The notes below the pieces were generated by a model. It did not search any database, was not told where the DNA came from, and was given only the letters and a program-made list of their open reading frames with translations. This document shows, one piece after another, positions 1-9,501 of a stretch of DNA of 64,000 nt. A program made the position numbers and the translations under genes. Numbering within the stretch: the first letter of the stretch is position 1; each line of letters starts with the position of its first letter. This DNA is from Chryseobacterium camelliae (GTDB lineage: Bacteria; Bacteroidota; Bacteroidia; Flavobacteriales; Weeksellaceae): NCBI RefSeq assembly GCF_002770595.1, contig NZ_CP022986.1:1860001-1924000 (forward strand), read 5' to 3'.

Positions 1-2390
1 AATTGATATTTGAGTGTTAAAATAAAATTTCTCCCCATTTCGTCGGAGAAGAATCGTAACCTGTTGAGATAATCCCTGTAGGTTTTATTAAAGACGTTTC
101 GGATTGAAAAATCAATCCCGAAGTTTTTAGACAGATTGACCCCTGCCTGAAGGTTCCAGAGTGAATACCCATCCGGAGGAGTGGAAATATCCACACTCTG
201 CTTGAATGAATTCCCCTCTGAATCATACCTTGTAATGAGGATGTTGTAAACCGGAAACCGCGTTTGTCTGAGGAGCGTATTATTGCTTACATTGACATAA
301 AAGTTCTTCCATTTTTCATTATGATACTCCAGGGTATTGTTAATGTTCGGAGGCATCATAAGGATAAGAGGAACCTGATGTGTGAGGTCCTGGCCGTATA
401 CATATGAAGCATTTCCCTTATAGGTAAAATGATCTGAAATCTTCAGCTGTGCATCCACATCAATCCCATACATCTTGGCGTCGATCTGTTGGTATGAATA
501 AACGACAAAATCCCCTCCCCACTGGGTATTCTGGTACCCCGTAGGAATCTGGTTGATGAAGTTTTTAGTATGAAAGAAATAAGGGTTTACGGAGATATTA
601 AGTCCCTGTAGCAGATTGATCCTTGCATCGGCAATCAGGTTGAACTGATCTCCCACCTCATTTTTCATCCGCATATCCCCTTTTTCTATGATGGCTGCAG
701 AATGGTGAAGCCCGTCTGCAAAAAGCTCTGCAATATTCGGGGACCTTGCCACTCTGGCGTAATTGAATTTAAGGCTGAAGTTGTCCGCAGGGCGGTAAAC
801 AATACCCGCATTTGCTGAAATATTGTTGTAATTCAGCTGCGGTCTGGTCAGGATCCTGTTCTGGTTGATCCGCACTACAAAATCCTTGTAATCATTTGCA
901 TACAGCTTATTCCAGTCTGACAGGTCATACCATTTGGTCACATCATAACGGTCGAAATCATATCGTCCGCCCAATTCAACCTCAAGCTTAGGCAATACTT
1001 TGTATTTATACACAGAGTAGATGCCTGCATAATACCGGTCGTAATTAGGAATTAAACGTCTTGCCTCTGTCTGAGGATTGGAATAATTATTCTGATATCC
1101 TGCATCAATTCCTGTTTCAAGGCTCCATTTTTCTCTTTCTATAAGGTGGTTGATGTTCAGGTCATTGGTAATCAGTTCCAGATCCAGGCCCGGTTTTTTG
1201 CTTAATGCTTCCGTACGGCGGATGTCATATTCTTTCCTGTGGTTATACTGGAAACTGTAGGTAGCGGTCAGCTTTCCGAAATCCCCGAACCTCTGGTACG
1301 CAGAAATCTTAGCAATATGATGTTCGATTTCCTGTCTGGGATTATCGATATCATAAGAGAAATCCCTTCTGTAAATAGGCAGTTTGGAAGACAGGGCTTC
1401 ATACAGGTCTTCTGCAGATCCTACATGTGAGCTTCTTAAAATCCCGATGGAATTGTCTGTGAGGTAGTAATCAAAAGAAAATCCTTTGTCAAAATTCATC
1501 TTCTGTACCCCGAAATTAAATCCATAGTTCTGGACGCCGGTATTCATCAGGCCGTAATCGGCTGTCTGAAGATCGCCCAGCTTTTTAAAGCTTCCGTTGG
1601 TTTTCACGGCCCAGCCGTCTTTCCAGGTTTTGGCCAGTTTTACGTTAAGGCCTGCACCGCGTCCGTTGCTGATGCCCGATAAGGATACTGCACCTATGAG
1701 GGTATCTTTACGCGGCAGGATCTGAGGCTGCAGCACAACCACTCCTCCCACGGCGCCGCTGCCGTATTTAAGCGCAGATGCGCCTTTGATCACATCAATA
1801 TGCTCAAAGTTGTTTACATCTACATTCGGAGCGTGCTCTACTCCCCATTCCTGCTCTGCCAGCCTTACTCCGTCATTAATGATGGATACCCGGCTGCCAT
1901 ACAGGCCATGGATGATCGGCTTTGAAATATTATTACCGGTTTTCAGCGCGTTAACTCCGGAAATATTCGTGAGCATATTACCGAGGTTTTCCGTAATATT
2001 CCTGGATATGTCCGTTTTATCGAGCGTCTTTACCACCATGCTGCCATTATTTTTATGGCTGCCATGTACGGTCACCGTTTCAATTTCTCCGATATGGTGT
2101 TCAAGCGTTATGGCGAGCTGCAGGTTTCCGTTTACCGTTACGTTTTCAGTATAATCATGACAGTCCGGATGCTTAGCCAGCAAAGTATAGGTCCCGGCAG
2201 GAATGTCTCCAAACGAAAACTTTCCTTTACCATCGGTTTTCGAGCTGTACTTACCGAGGATGATTTCAGCGTTAGCAAGAGGAGTCTTATCATGCAGATC
2301 TTTGACCGTCCCCTCCACACTGTATGTTTTTTGTGCGTTTATGAATACCAGTCCGAAGCAGACCAGCAATAAACCGTATATCAGTTTCAT
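1..2390 (-). CDS. TonB-dependent outer membrane receptor (3' end off the window)
   Basis: An open frame runs from ATG at 2390 to the left edge with no stop. The last complete codons read KYQ and the next begins TT, so the usual terminal Phe and stop probably lie just outside. The N-terminus is a signal peptide ending near INAQ, followed by a carboxypeptidase-regulatory-like beta-sandwich (VEGTVKD, about residues 25-100), a plug domain (GSGAVGGVVVLQ) and a 22-strand-type barrel with many aromatic residues. It should import a metal or metal complex across the outer membrane, using TonB energy. The small His/Cys-rich gene just upstream on the same strand suggests a metal substrate such as copper or zinc; this is inference. 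An 18-bp palindrome lies 19 bp before the ATG. Confidence 0.88.
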   Translation of the reverse strand, partial: MKLIYGLLLVCFGLVFINAQKTYSVEGTVKDLHDKTPLANAEIILGKYSSKTDGKGKFSFGDIPAGTYTLLAKHPDCHDYTENVTVNGNLQLAITLEHHIGEIETVTVHGSHKNNGSMVVKTLDKTDISRNITENLGNMLTNISGVNALKTGNNISKPIIHGLYGSRVSIINDGVRLAEQEWGVEHAPNVDVNNFEHIDVIKGASALKYGSGAVGGVVVLQPQILPRKDTLIGAVSLSGISNGRGAGLNVKLAKTWKDGWAVKTNGSFKKLGDLQTADYGLMNTGVQNYGFNFGVQKMNFDKGFSFDYYLTDNSIGILRSSHVGSAEDLYEALSSKLPIYRRDFSYDIDNPRQEIEHHIAKISAYQRFGDFGKLTATYSFQYNHRKEYDIRRTEALSKKPGLDLELITNDLNINHLIEREKWSLETGIDAGYQNNYSNPQTEARRLIPNYDRYYAGIYSVYKYKVLPKLEVELGGRYDFDRYDVTKWYDLSDWNKLYANDYKDFVVRINQNRILTRPQLNYNNISANAGIVYRPADNFSLKFNYARVARSPNIAELFADGLHHSAAIIEKGDMRMKNEVGDQFNLIADARINLLQGLNISVNPYFFHTKNFINQIPTGYQNTQWGGDFVVYSYQQIDAKMYGIDVDAQLKISDHFTYKGNASYVYGQDLTHQVPLILMMPPNINNTLEYHNEKWKNFYVNVSNNTLLRQTRFPVYNILITRYDSEGNSFKQSVDISTPPDGYSLWNLQAGVNLSKNFGIDFSIRNVFNKTYRDYLNRLRFFSDEMGRNFILTLKYQ

Positions 2391-2408
2391 TATACAATAA
2401 ATTGATTG

Positions 2409-2426
2409 TGTACTATTTACAGTACA
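2409..2426. promoter_or_regulatory. Candidate operator palindrome before the TonB receptor
   Basis: TGTACT and AGTACA form a perfect 6-bp inverted repeat with a 6-bp spacer, 19 bp upstream of the receptor ATG at 2390. The size and place fit a dimeric repressor site. The regulator is unknown, and the element does not obviously match Fur or Zur consensus sequences. Confidence 0.35.
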
Positions 2427-2592
2427 TTGCGTAAAATGTTATGAGATTAATGACTGACTACCGGTAAGCGTAACTATGTACATTCTTATGATTCACACTA
2501 TAACCGCCAGATCATATGTGTAACCATTTGAGCAGATATAGGTACCGCTACGGACAGTAAAATCCATTAAAATCGAGAAAGTAAAATGTAAA

Positions 2593-2949
2593 TTAAGAAA
2601 CTGAAGGGGGCCCGCGGAGCCTGAAAGTAAATTTGGTCTGCTCCCACAGTCTTTCCTGAATAGCAATCAACAGTTCAGACTCACAAGAGACATGATCAAA
2701 AGTTAAACTGAATTCTTCAGGGACCAGGGTATTTCCGGTAGCCAGGAAATGACATGCAAGACAGTCGCCGGCTTTATTTTTGGAAACAGCCTCCTTCATG
2801 GCATTTTCCGTCTTCTTAAGGTTGAATCCCTTAAAAATATCAGCCGGATCATGGTGATGGAAGCTTTGGGAAAACAGCGCCAGAAAGTATATTCCAAACA
2901 GCAATTTGGAAATAAAACTTTTCAGATTTCTGTTTTCTCTAAAAATCAT
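2593..2949 (-). CDS. Small membrane-anchored or secreted His/Cys-rich protein, possibly metal-related
   Basis: 118 residues. The N-terminal hydrophobic segment (about 14-30) could be a signal or anchor. It is followed by FHHHDPAD, then a DCLACHF motif (CxxCH) near the middle and a single later Cys (HVSCES). These are potential metal ligands; CxxCH could also bind haem, but one motif in a short protein is weak evidence. It is encoded 202 bp upstream of a TonB receptor on the same strand, an arrangement recalled for small DUF2946-like proteins beside metal receptors. I do not recognise the family with certainty. Confidence 0.6.
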   Translation of the reverse strand: MIFRENRNLKSFISKLLFGIYFLALFSQSFHHHDPADIFKGFNLKKTENAMKEAVSKNKAGDCLACHFLATGNTLVPEEFSLTFDHVSCESELLIAIQERLWEQTKFTFRLRGPPSVS

Positions 2950-3154
2950 GCTTCAAAAGTATAAAAATAAATCAGAAAACCCTATTAAAGTTTCCTTAAA
3001 ATGCTTTTCTGAAAGGCAGCAGATGCAGAAGTGTATGGTCCCAAGACAATAAATAACCGCACAGCCATAGTGTGTACTCCTTCAAAACGTTAAAAACATC
3101 AGCATCCGGAGTGTTATTTAAATCAGCACGACACATCATTCCGGAGTAAAAGGA

Positions 3155-5086
3155 TTAGTCCAGCTGTGAACCCAGATATTCCCACTCCTGTAAAGCCAGT
3201 TCCAGCTCTTCTTTTACCTTGTTATATTTTTCCAGGGTCTCTTCAGAAGGGTTTTCTCTGGTGAAAGAAGTTTCGAATTCCTCTACTTTTGTTTCAAGTT
3301 CAGCAATTTTCTCTTCTACTTTTTTAATTTTATTCTGAATATTTTTCTGCTCTTTGCTTACGGCAGCTGATGGCTGGACGGCAGCCGCTTCAGCTTTGAC
3401 TTCCGTTTTTTTCACCTCCGTTTTCGGAGCTTCATTGTGCAGCTTCGCTTTTTCTGCCGAGATTTCCCGGATGGATTCTTTCTGCCTGAATTCAAGGTAT
3501 TCATTGATATCTCCTAAGAATTCCTTCATCTTTCCGTCACGGAATTCGTAAATCTTGTCACAAAGCCCCTGAAGAAACTCCCTGTCGTGCGAAATGACAA
3601 TCAGGGTACCTTCAAACTTCTGTAAAGCCAGCTTGATGATTTCTTTGGACTGGATATCCAGGTGGTTGGTAGGTTCGTCCATGATCAGGGTGTTGAACGG
3701 ACGCAGCAGCAGCTTACAGAGTGCCAGACGGTTCCTTTCTCCTCCGGAAAGTACTTTTGTCTTTTTATTGACCGCTTCGCCCTGGAACAGGAAAGACCCT
3801 AACAAATCACGGACTCTGGGCCTCGTTTCTTCCGTTGCGGCATCTTCCGCCTCTTCCTGGACGGTTTTGTTCGGTGTTAAAACTTCTTCCTGGTTCTGGG
3901 CAAAGTACCCGATATTTACATTATGCCCAAGGTTCCATGAACCTGAATAATCTTTGATATCTCCGGCCAGGATTTTGGCCAGCGTCGTTTTTCCCTGTCC
4001 GTTCTGCCCAAGCAGCGCAATCCTGTCGCCTCTCTGGACGATAAAATCCACATCATCAAAAATCTGCTTTTCGCCATAGGCTTTTCCTAAGTTTTCAGCC
4101 TCGAAGATCACTTTACCCGGCACTACGGACTGTACGAAACGGATGTTGAATTTGGAAACGTCTTCGTTATCCACTTCAATACGTTCGATTTTATCCAGCT
4201 TCTTGATTAGTGACTGAGCAAAAGAAGCTTTTGTTGCGCTTGCACGGAACTTGTTAATATTGTCTTCCATCTGCTTGATTTCCGCATCCTGATTCTTTTT
4301 GGCCTGAATCAGTTTTTCACGGCGGTCTTCACGCATGATGAGGTATTTGGAATAGTTAGCCTTATAATCATCGACTTTTCTGTTGTTCACATCAAAAGTA
4401 CGGTTGCATACGGCCGTCATGAACTGCTTATCGTGGCTTACCAGAACAATGGCTCCGGGATAATCTTTCAGGAAGTTCTCCAGCCAGATGATGGACTCCA
4501 TATCCAGGTGGTTGGTAGGCTCATCGAGAAGCATCAGGTCATTTTTCTGAAGCAGCAGCTTGGCCAGTTCAATCCTCATTCTCCAGCCTCCTGAAAATTC
4601 GTCGGTTATTTTCTGGAAATCATCGGCCTTAAAACCTAACCCGAAGAGTACTTTTTCTACATCACCTTCCAGATTATAGGCATCATGATGCATCAGAAGG
4701 TCGTTAAGTTCAGTCATTTTATTAATCAGGTCCGTGTAGGAATCACTTTCGTAATCAGTTCTTACCGTCATCTGATGGTTGACTTCCTCCAGCTCTTCTT
4801 TCCAGGCATTAATCTGCTCAAAAGCCTGCATGGTTTCATTCCATACGGTTCGGCCTTTTACAAAATCCAGATCCTGTTTCAGGAATCCGATGGTAATATT
4901 TCCTTCGGGAACCACATTTCCCTCATAGAAAGTAATTTCTCCGGAGAGCATTTTCAGCAATGTGGATTTTCCGGCCCCGTTTTTACCGACCAATCCTATT
5001 TTATCATCTTTTTTGATGGTGAAATTCACATTTTGAAACAGATAATTTCCCGAATGATGTAATCCTAAACCTTGAACCGAAAGCAT
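3155..5086 (-). CDS. ABC-F family ATPase (ribosome-associated type)
   Basis: 643 residues with two ABC domains and no membrane segment, the ABC-F layout. Domain 1 has Walker A GKNGAGKST (34-42), signature SGGWRMR and Walker B LLLDEPTNHLD. A charged interdomain linker follows, then domain 2 with Walker A GQNGQGKTT, signature LSGGERNRLAL and Walker B LIMDEPTNHLD. The C-terminal ~100 residues are Lys/Glu-rich and form a coiled coil (KNIQNKIKKVEEKIAELE), as in Uup/YheS-type members. ABC-F proteins act on ribosomes, rescuing stalled complexes or protecting against antibiotics; the subgroup cannot be fixed by eye. A -7 element TATTTTTG lies 28 bp upstream. Confidence 0.93.
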   Translation of the reverse strand: MLSVQGLGLHHSGNYLFQNVNFTIKKDDKIGLVGKNGAGKSTLLKMLSGEITFYEGNVVPEGNITIGFLKQDLDFVKGRTVWNETMQAFEQINAWKEELEEVNHQMTVRTDYESDSYTDLINKMTELNDLLMHHDAYNLEGDVEKVLFGLGFKADDFQKITDEFSGGWRMRIELAKLLLQKNDLMLLDEPTNHLDMESIIWLENFLKDYPGAIVLVSHDKQFMTAVCNRTFDVNNRKVDDYKANYSKYLIMREDRREKLIQAKKNQDAEIKQMEDNINKFRASATKASFAQSLIKKLDKIERIEVDNEDVSKFNIRFVQSVVPGKVIFEAENLGKAYGEKQIFDDVDFIVQRGDRIALLGQNGQGKTTLAKILAGDIKDYSGSWNLGHNVNIGYFAQNQEEVLTPNKTVQEEAEDAATEETRPRVRDLLGSFLFQGEAVNKKTKVLSGGERNRLALCKLLLRPFNTLIMDEPTNHLDIQSKEIIKLALQKFEGTLIVISHDREFLQGLCDKIYEFRDGKMKEFLGDINEYLEFRQKESIREISAEKAKLHNEAPKTEVKKTEVKAEAAAVQPSAAVSKEQKNIQNKIKKVEEKIAELETKVEEFETSFTRENPSEETLEKYNKVKEELELALQEWEYLGSQLD

Positions 5087-5114
5087 TGTAAATAATGATT
5101 AAAATTTCCGGGGG

Positions 5115-5122
5115 CAAAAATA
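5115..5122 (-). promoter_or_regulatory. -7 element of the ABC-F gene
   Basis: On the minus strand this reads TATTTTTG, an exact match to flavobacterial TAnnTTTG, 28 bp before the ATG at 5086. Confidence 0.5.
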
Positions 5123-5151
5123 CGGAAAAAGAAACGAAATTACCCATAAAT

Positions 5152-5179
5152 AAAAAAGAGCTGCCTAACCTGGCAGCTC
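5152..5179 (-). terminator. Intrinsic terminator after the DUF2235 gene
   Basis: A perfect 8-bp stem GAGCTGCC/GGCAGCTC with a 6-nt loop is followed on the minus strand by six T. It ends the 9476-5205 transcription unit and separates it from the ABC-F gene. Confidence 0.85.
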
Positions 5180-5204
5180 ACACCTAAATTAAAACTGAAA
5201 AGGA

Positions 5205-6551
5205 CTAACATTTGTTATAAAAATTTTCCTTTATCAATATCGTACGGTTCCAATCACTGTTGTTAGGAATATTGGTACCAAAAGCGTAATCTATAATGGA
5301 ATCTTCCGGGAGCATAACGTCCGACTGTACCACCGAATCTACCGAATCCACATGGTAACCTTTGGCATTGCTCGGCATATTGAGCCCGTTGTTGATGAGT
5401 TCCGCATCTACTTCTGTATTTTCTGCTGAAAAATTTTTGTACAGGCCGAAATTGGCAGAAATATGAAGGTAACCGGCGAGTTTCTGATAATCATATACCG
5501 GTTTGGTACCGGAAGGGAACAACTTCATGTACCTACGTAACCCGTCTGACAGTTCTGACAGATAAGGATGTTTGTTATAATCAACAGCAAAATCTGAATC
5601 TTTAAAATCGGTATTAAAAACCGGAGTGATCCCATTGGATTCTTCCAGCATCAGCAAGCCGTATATTTTTGAAAGGTCATTATAGACCGTATCTCTGATG
5701 ATATAGGCCTGTGAAGAAAACAGCCCTTCATCAATTTCATAATTCGTCAGGGGATATTTCCAGATCTTATGCCCTGAGGCATCCTTAGCCGTATTTCTTA
5801 TATTTTCCACGTAATATACCACATCATTGTTGGTAATATGTTCCCCGGAAATATATACAGACTGTGAAGCCTCAAGATATCCGCCGCCTATATCAGCATG
5901 TACGCCGGGAACAAAAACTTCCCTGAGAAAGCCCTGTTCGGTACGGAATTCAGAATCCATTTTATCTTTTGACTCTTCAAAGAGGCCTGTAAGCGGGAAA
6001 AAGTACCGGCATTCATTCACGGCACAGATGTGCAGTCCGGCCTCAACAGCTTCGTGTACTGTGACATCATACGTATTGAAAGGAGCTGATTCCACCGTAT
6101 CAAAAACGCCTAAAAATCTGATCCTGACGGTTTTTCCGCAATAGTGCCCGGCAGATAGCATCAGTTCGTTACAGAAAGTCCTGGCCAGCATGGCGCCACG
6201 GCTGAACCCGTACACATAAAAATGATATTCTTCAGCAGGTTCCCGGAGTTTTTCATGCACAAAAGCAGAGGCTGCCGCCAGCTTATCATCGGATGAATAC
6301 CCGTGAAATCCTTTTGGATTTTTACAGATGGCCATCGCAAAATCACTGTCCTCGGCACCGGTTACGGTCCCTATCCCTTCAATATATATCTTTTCATTGT
6401 CCTGGAACAAACTGAAAAGCTTGTAAATATTCGTAGGGCAGCCATAATAGCTTTCGTTATTTTTTGCCGGCTTTACCGGGGAACCAGCATTGATTCCGTT
6501 GTTTCCTGTTCCGTCGAAAAAAATACCGAGAGAGACTATGTTGTTTTTCAT
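5205..6551 (-). CDS. DUF2235 / Tle1-like alpha/beta-hydrolase (phospholipase-type)
   Basis: 448 residues. It opens with LGIFFDGTGNN, the hallmark start of the DUF2235 (T6SS Tle1-like catalytic) family. The nucleophile elbow YGFSRGA places the catalytic Ser at residue 117, and FVPGVHADIGGGY supplies the conserved Asp region. There is no signal peptide. Family members include type VI phospholipase effectors, but others are not secreted, and no T6SS structural gene, PAAR or immunity partner is visible here. It is the last gene of a unit with a two-component system, 134 bp after the response regulator. Lipase activity is likely; antibacterial function is inference. Confidence 0.82.
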   Translation of the reverse strand: MKNNIVSLGIFFDGTGNNGINAGSPVKPAKNNESYYGCPTNIYKLFSLFQDNEKIYIEGIGTVTGAEDSDFAMAICKNPKGFHGYSSDDKLAAASAFVHEKLREPAEEYHFYVYGFSRGAMLARTFCNELMLSAGHYCGKTVRIRFLGVFDTVESAPFNTYDVTVHEAVEAGLHICAVNECRYFFPLTGLFEESKDKMDSEFRTEQGFLREVFVPGVHADIGGGYLEASQSVYISGEHITNNDVVYYVENIRNTAKDASGHKIWKYPLTNYEIDEGLFSSQAYIIRDTVYNDLSKIYGLLMLEESNGITPVFNTDFKDSDFAVDYNKHPYLSELSDGLRRYMKLFPSGTKPVYDYQKLAGYLHISANFGLYKNFSAENTEVDAELINNGLNMPSNAKGYHVDSVDSVVQSDVMLPEDSIIDYAFGTNIPNNSDWNRTILIKENFYNKC

Positions 6552-6685
6552 TCTTATATCTGCTAGACCATTTCAGCAGGGACTCATATTGTCGAAGCCG
6601 TATTGGGATGAACAAAATAACAATGAAAAAAAACGGATTACTACCGTACAAAATACCAAATAAAAAATTCCGTATTTCTACGGAA

Positions 6686-7363
6686 CTAAATTCTTTCTAA
6701 CGGGTGGATGTTGTTGATGATGGCATAGATGACAATCCCTACGGTATTTTTAGCCCCTATCTTATCCACAATGCGCTGGCGGTGGCTTTCCACGGTCCGC
6801 GGACTGATAAACAGCTTGTCGGCAATCTCGTGATTAGTAAATTCCTGACAGATGAGTTTAACCACATCTTTTTCACGTTCGGAAAGCTCATCATCCATTT
6901 CAAAAAGGCTTTTCTTTTTAGTAGTGCTGTTCATGTAGGAAAGTAGCATCTGATGGTCTCCGGGTGTAAAGAACACGCCATTCCTATGGACCATGGTAAT
7001 CGCTTCTATAAAGGTTTTCCTATCCGAATTTTTGGGCAGGAATGCGGATACGCCTAATTTAACCATATAACCCAGAATGGAGGTTTTATAGTGTGAAGAA
7101 AGGATGATAATCTTCAGGTCAGGGTATTTTTCTTTGAGTATGGCGACCAGTTCAAACCCGTTCATTGGCTGCATCTGGACGTCTACCAGAGCAATGTCGG
7201 GAAATTCACCGGCTTCAAGGCCTGTAAGGCGTTCAATAAAATCGGGCCCGCTGTTGGATGTGAGGCACACTGAGATATTTTGTTCCGTAGACAGCAGCAT
7301 TTTTACGCCTTCAAGGATGAGTTGTTCGTCATCAATCAGGGCTATCTTGATAGGAGGATTCAT
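6686..7363 (-). CDS. NarL/FixJ-type response regulator
   Basis: 225 residues. The receiver domain carries acidic residues D11/D12, phosphoacceptor D61 (LVDVQMQP) and a conserved Lys near PKNSDRK. A LuxR-type HTH follows (LSEREKDVVKL to SPRTVESHRQRI). It is a transcription factor activated by phosphorylation. Its start overlaps the 3' end of the sensor kinase gene by 32 bp, so it is almost certainly the kinase's partner and is translationally coupled. Targets are unknown; the downstream lipase gene is a candidate. Confidence 0.94.
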   Translation of the reverse strand: MNPPIKIALIDDEQLILEGVKMLLSTEQNISVCLTSNSGPDFIERLTGLEAGEFPDIALVDVQMQPMNGFELVAILKEKYPDLKIIILSSHYKTSILGYMVKLGVSAFLPKNSDRKTFIEAITMVHRNGVFFTPGDHQMLLSYMNSTTKKKSLFEMDDELSEREKDVVKLICQEFTNHEIADKLFISPRTVESHRQRIVDKIGAKNTVGIVIYAIINNIHPLERI

Positions 7364-8123
7364 TAGGGTATGGAATTTTAATGATTAAACGGCTTCCTTT
7401 ATTCAAAATATTTTTCCATTTGTGTGCTGCGTTCATGGACTTAATACGGGATTCGATATTTTTAATGCCCATGCCCTTTTTTACGGCTTCGTATTCAAAA
7501 CTCTGCCCGTTATCCGAAATAACCACAGAAAGGTTATCAGGATTATCCTTAATATAGATCCAGACTCTTGTCGCTTCGGAATGCTTCAGGACATTGGTGG
7601 TGAATTCCTGGATAATCCTGTACAATTGTACTTCTATAAAGATATTCTTTTTTTTGTATTTAGGACTTACATTCAGTGAAATATTAATCCTGTGGGATAA
7701 ATTGGCCATCAGTTCCTCGATGTACAGAACCAGGCCAACAGATTCCAGGTTTACCGGATATAATGAATGGGAAATTGTCCTGGCCGCATCGATCAGGGAA
7801 GACATCTGTGCGGCTATATTTTTCCTGATGAGCTCGTCTCCTTTGGTATCCAGGTTATTAAGCCACAGGGAAAGAATATTAAGCCGGTTCCCGATGTCAT
7901 CATGAATCATGACCGCGATCCGTTTGCGCTCTTCTTCCTGAGCCCTGATATTTTCCAGCACCAGGCTTTTCTGATGGTGTACTTCGGCTTCATACTGGGC
8001 ATTTTTTTCTTCGATAATCCTGGTAATGAAAGCACGGTATGCCATCAGGCCAAAGCCTACGATAACTGTTACGGCAACAATTATAAGCAGAAGGGAGCTG
8101 ATATTTAAGGTTACTTCTTTAAT
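7332..8123 (-). CDS. HisKA_3-type sensor histidine kinase, probable non-canonical start
   Basis: Dimerisation/phosphoacceptor motif ERKRIAVMIHDDIGNRLN, then a HATPase domain with N-box EFTTNVLKH and G-box GMGIKNIESR. The first in-frame ATG (8045) gives 237 residues without a membrane anchor. The frame is open upstream and encodes a convincing transmembrane helix (SSLLLIIVAVTVIVGFGLMA) with no ATG, GTG or TTG. The next upstream stop is TAA near 8170. I chose ATT at 8123, giving IKEVTLNISS, which overlaps the end of the preceding gene as its neighbours do. It has no large sensor domain, so the input may come from the multipass protein encoded just upstream. Confidence 0.8.
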   Translation of the reverse strand: MKEVTLNISSLLLIIVAVTVIVGFGLMAYRAFITRIIEEKNAQYEAEVHHQKSLVLENIRAQEEERKRIAVMIHDDIGNRLNILSLWLNNLDTKGDELIRKNIAAQMSSLIDAARTISHSLYPVNLESVGLVLYIEELMANLSHRINISLNVSPKYKKKNIFIEVQLYRIIQEFTTNVLKHSEATRVWIYIKDNPDNLSVVISDNGQSFEYEAVKKGMGIKNIESRIKSMNAAHKWKNILNKGSRLIIKIPYPNESSYQDSPD

Positions 8124-8734
8124 TTTAAAAAGGTATAGATTAATGATCCGTATACCACACTGGACAACAGGTTATTCAGTCCCCAGATAAGGCTTGCATT
8201 CAGCTGGGATATGGAGCCGAGCTGCTGCTGTATGATAAAGGTGAATACCGATACGGAATAATAGAGGAATATACAGGCATCTGCAAACAGAAAACGGTTG
8301 GCAAAATGTTTTTCTTTTATTTCACGGATCAGCGTATAGCCGGCAAAGCAGATGATGATGATATTGGAGATCACCTTTATATCATCAAGGTCAACCATCG
8401 GCTGCATGTATCCATTGACCAGTACGAAAATCAGTGCCAATACCAACACGGGCAAAACAAAACGTTGAGAAACATTATTTTTCTCTGAAAAAAGAAAATT
8501 CAGAATAAAAAATTCTCCCGCGATGTAGAGCGGGTACAGAAAGTTGGCATCCGGAAGACCGAAAGAATACAGGGCGACCTTAGTAGAAGCCTCAATAATG
8601 AAAAGAAAAATGATATAAAAAATATACCATTTTTCTTTGTTATTTAATAGTCTGAGCCTGCTTATACCGAGTATAAAGCACAGCAATAACAGACTGTTAT
8701 TTAAATAGAGTATGATTTTAAATCCCAGTAGCAT
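8111..8734 (-). CDS. Multipass membrane protein of a two-component operon
   Basis: 207 residues with about six or seven hydrophobic segments and short charged loops, and no signal peptide or catalytic motif. I do not recognise the family. Its start lies 17 bp inside the preceding gene and its end overlaps the inferred start of the histidine kinase. It is thus translationally coupled to a kinase that has only one helix. It may act as that kinase's membrane sensor; this is inference from position. Confidence 0.75.
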   Translation of the reverse strand: MLLGFKIILYLNNSLLLLCFILGISRLRLLNNKEKWYIFYIIFLFIIEASTKVALYSFGLPDANFLYPLYIAGEFFILNFLFSEKNNVSQRFVLPVLVLALIFVLVNGYMQPMVDLDDIKVISNIIIICFAGYTLIREIKEKHFANRFLFADACIFLYYSVSVFTFIIQQQLGSISQLNASLIWGLNNLLSSVVYGSLIYTFLKLKK

Positions 8735-9476
8735 CAGATATCGCTATTCTGAACGGCGGGCACGGCTGTGACCAATCATAGGTATTGGAAATGGTGGTGA
8801 TGCTTCCATTCCCCTCATTCATTCCATAAAAAGAAATAAAAATAAGGGTGACCATCATCCTCTGGTAAATATCGGAATATTTCAGCCCGAATGCACACAC
8901 AATGCTGGTAGGGGCTTCATCGTGATCGTTTTTTGGATTGATATTGCTGGACGGCACAAAAAACTTGTTGAAAATCCGGGTTCCGCCCTGCTCGGTGCAT
9001 TCGTAATAGAACCAGTTGGCCCCTTCATTTCTCCACGCTTCAATAGCTTCTACCGCTTTATCCTGAGCCATCATCGGCTTACTGTATACCGGGAAAGAAG
9101 TATCTGAGGTATTGTCTATCCTGCGCAGGTCGGTAGAGATAACGGCATTGTTTACGACTACGTACTGCTGAGTCTGGGTTAATGTAATATCTTGACTAAG
9201 GGGAGACAGAATACTGTAGGGAAAATCATTGATAAATAATTTCTGCCCTCTTTCATCCAAAGGACACAGAATCATAATCAACTGATTGTTGTACACTCCA
9301 ATTTCCACTGAAAATTCCTGGTTTCTATTCCTTTGTACTATCCACTGGATCTGTTCCGAGGAAAGTTTGAAAACATAATTGGTAGGGACCAGGCTCTGAA
9401 GAGCTGAAAAATCTCTGCAGCTGGTGATCCAGGCTTCTAAAGCCATCTGGTACTGTCTGTTGTCTAAAGTTGTCAT
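8718..9476 (-). CDS. Unknown soluble protein, first gene of the two-component/lipase operon
   Basis: 252 residues, no signal peptide, no membrane segment and no motif I recognise. It is rich in Asn, Gln and aromatic residues, with segments such as WFYYECTEQGG and YDWSQPCPP. A -7 element TAATTTTG is 26 bp upstream, so it probably starts the transcript that continues through the membrane protein, kinase, regulator and DUF2235 lipase. The constant association would suggest a ligand-binding or effector-associated role, but nothing in the sequence proves it. Confidence 0.75.
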   Translation of the reverse strand: MTTLDNRQYQMALEAWITSCRDFSALQSLVPTNYVFKLSSEQIQWIVQRNRNQEFSVEIGVYNNQLIMILCPLDERGQKLFINDFPYSILSPLSQDITLTQTQQYVVVNNAVISTDLRRIDNTSDTSFPVYSKPMMAQDKAVEAIEAWRNEGANWFYYECTEQGGTRIFNKFFVPSSNINPKNDHDEAPTSIVCAFGLKYSDIYQRMMVTLIFISFYGMNEGNGSITTISNTYDWSQPCPPFRIAISDATGI

Positions 9477-9501
9477 AAGCTCATGGTTAAAATGATTGCT
9501 G

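Noticed and set aside
5205..6551. Type VI secretion cluster around the DUF2235 gene
   Set aside because: No tss, hcp, vgrG or PAAR-like gene is present in the window.
8045..8045. ATG at 8045 as the kinase start
   Set aside because: It removes a convincing membrane helix that is encoded in the same frame immediately upstream.
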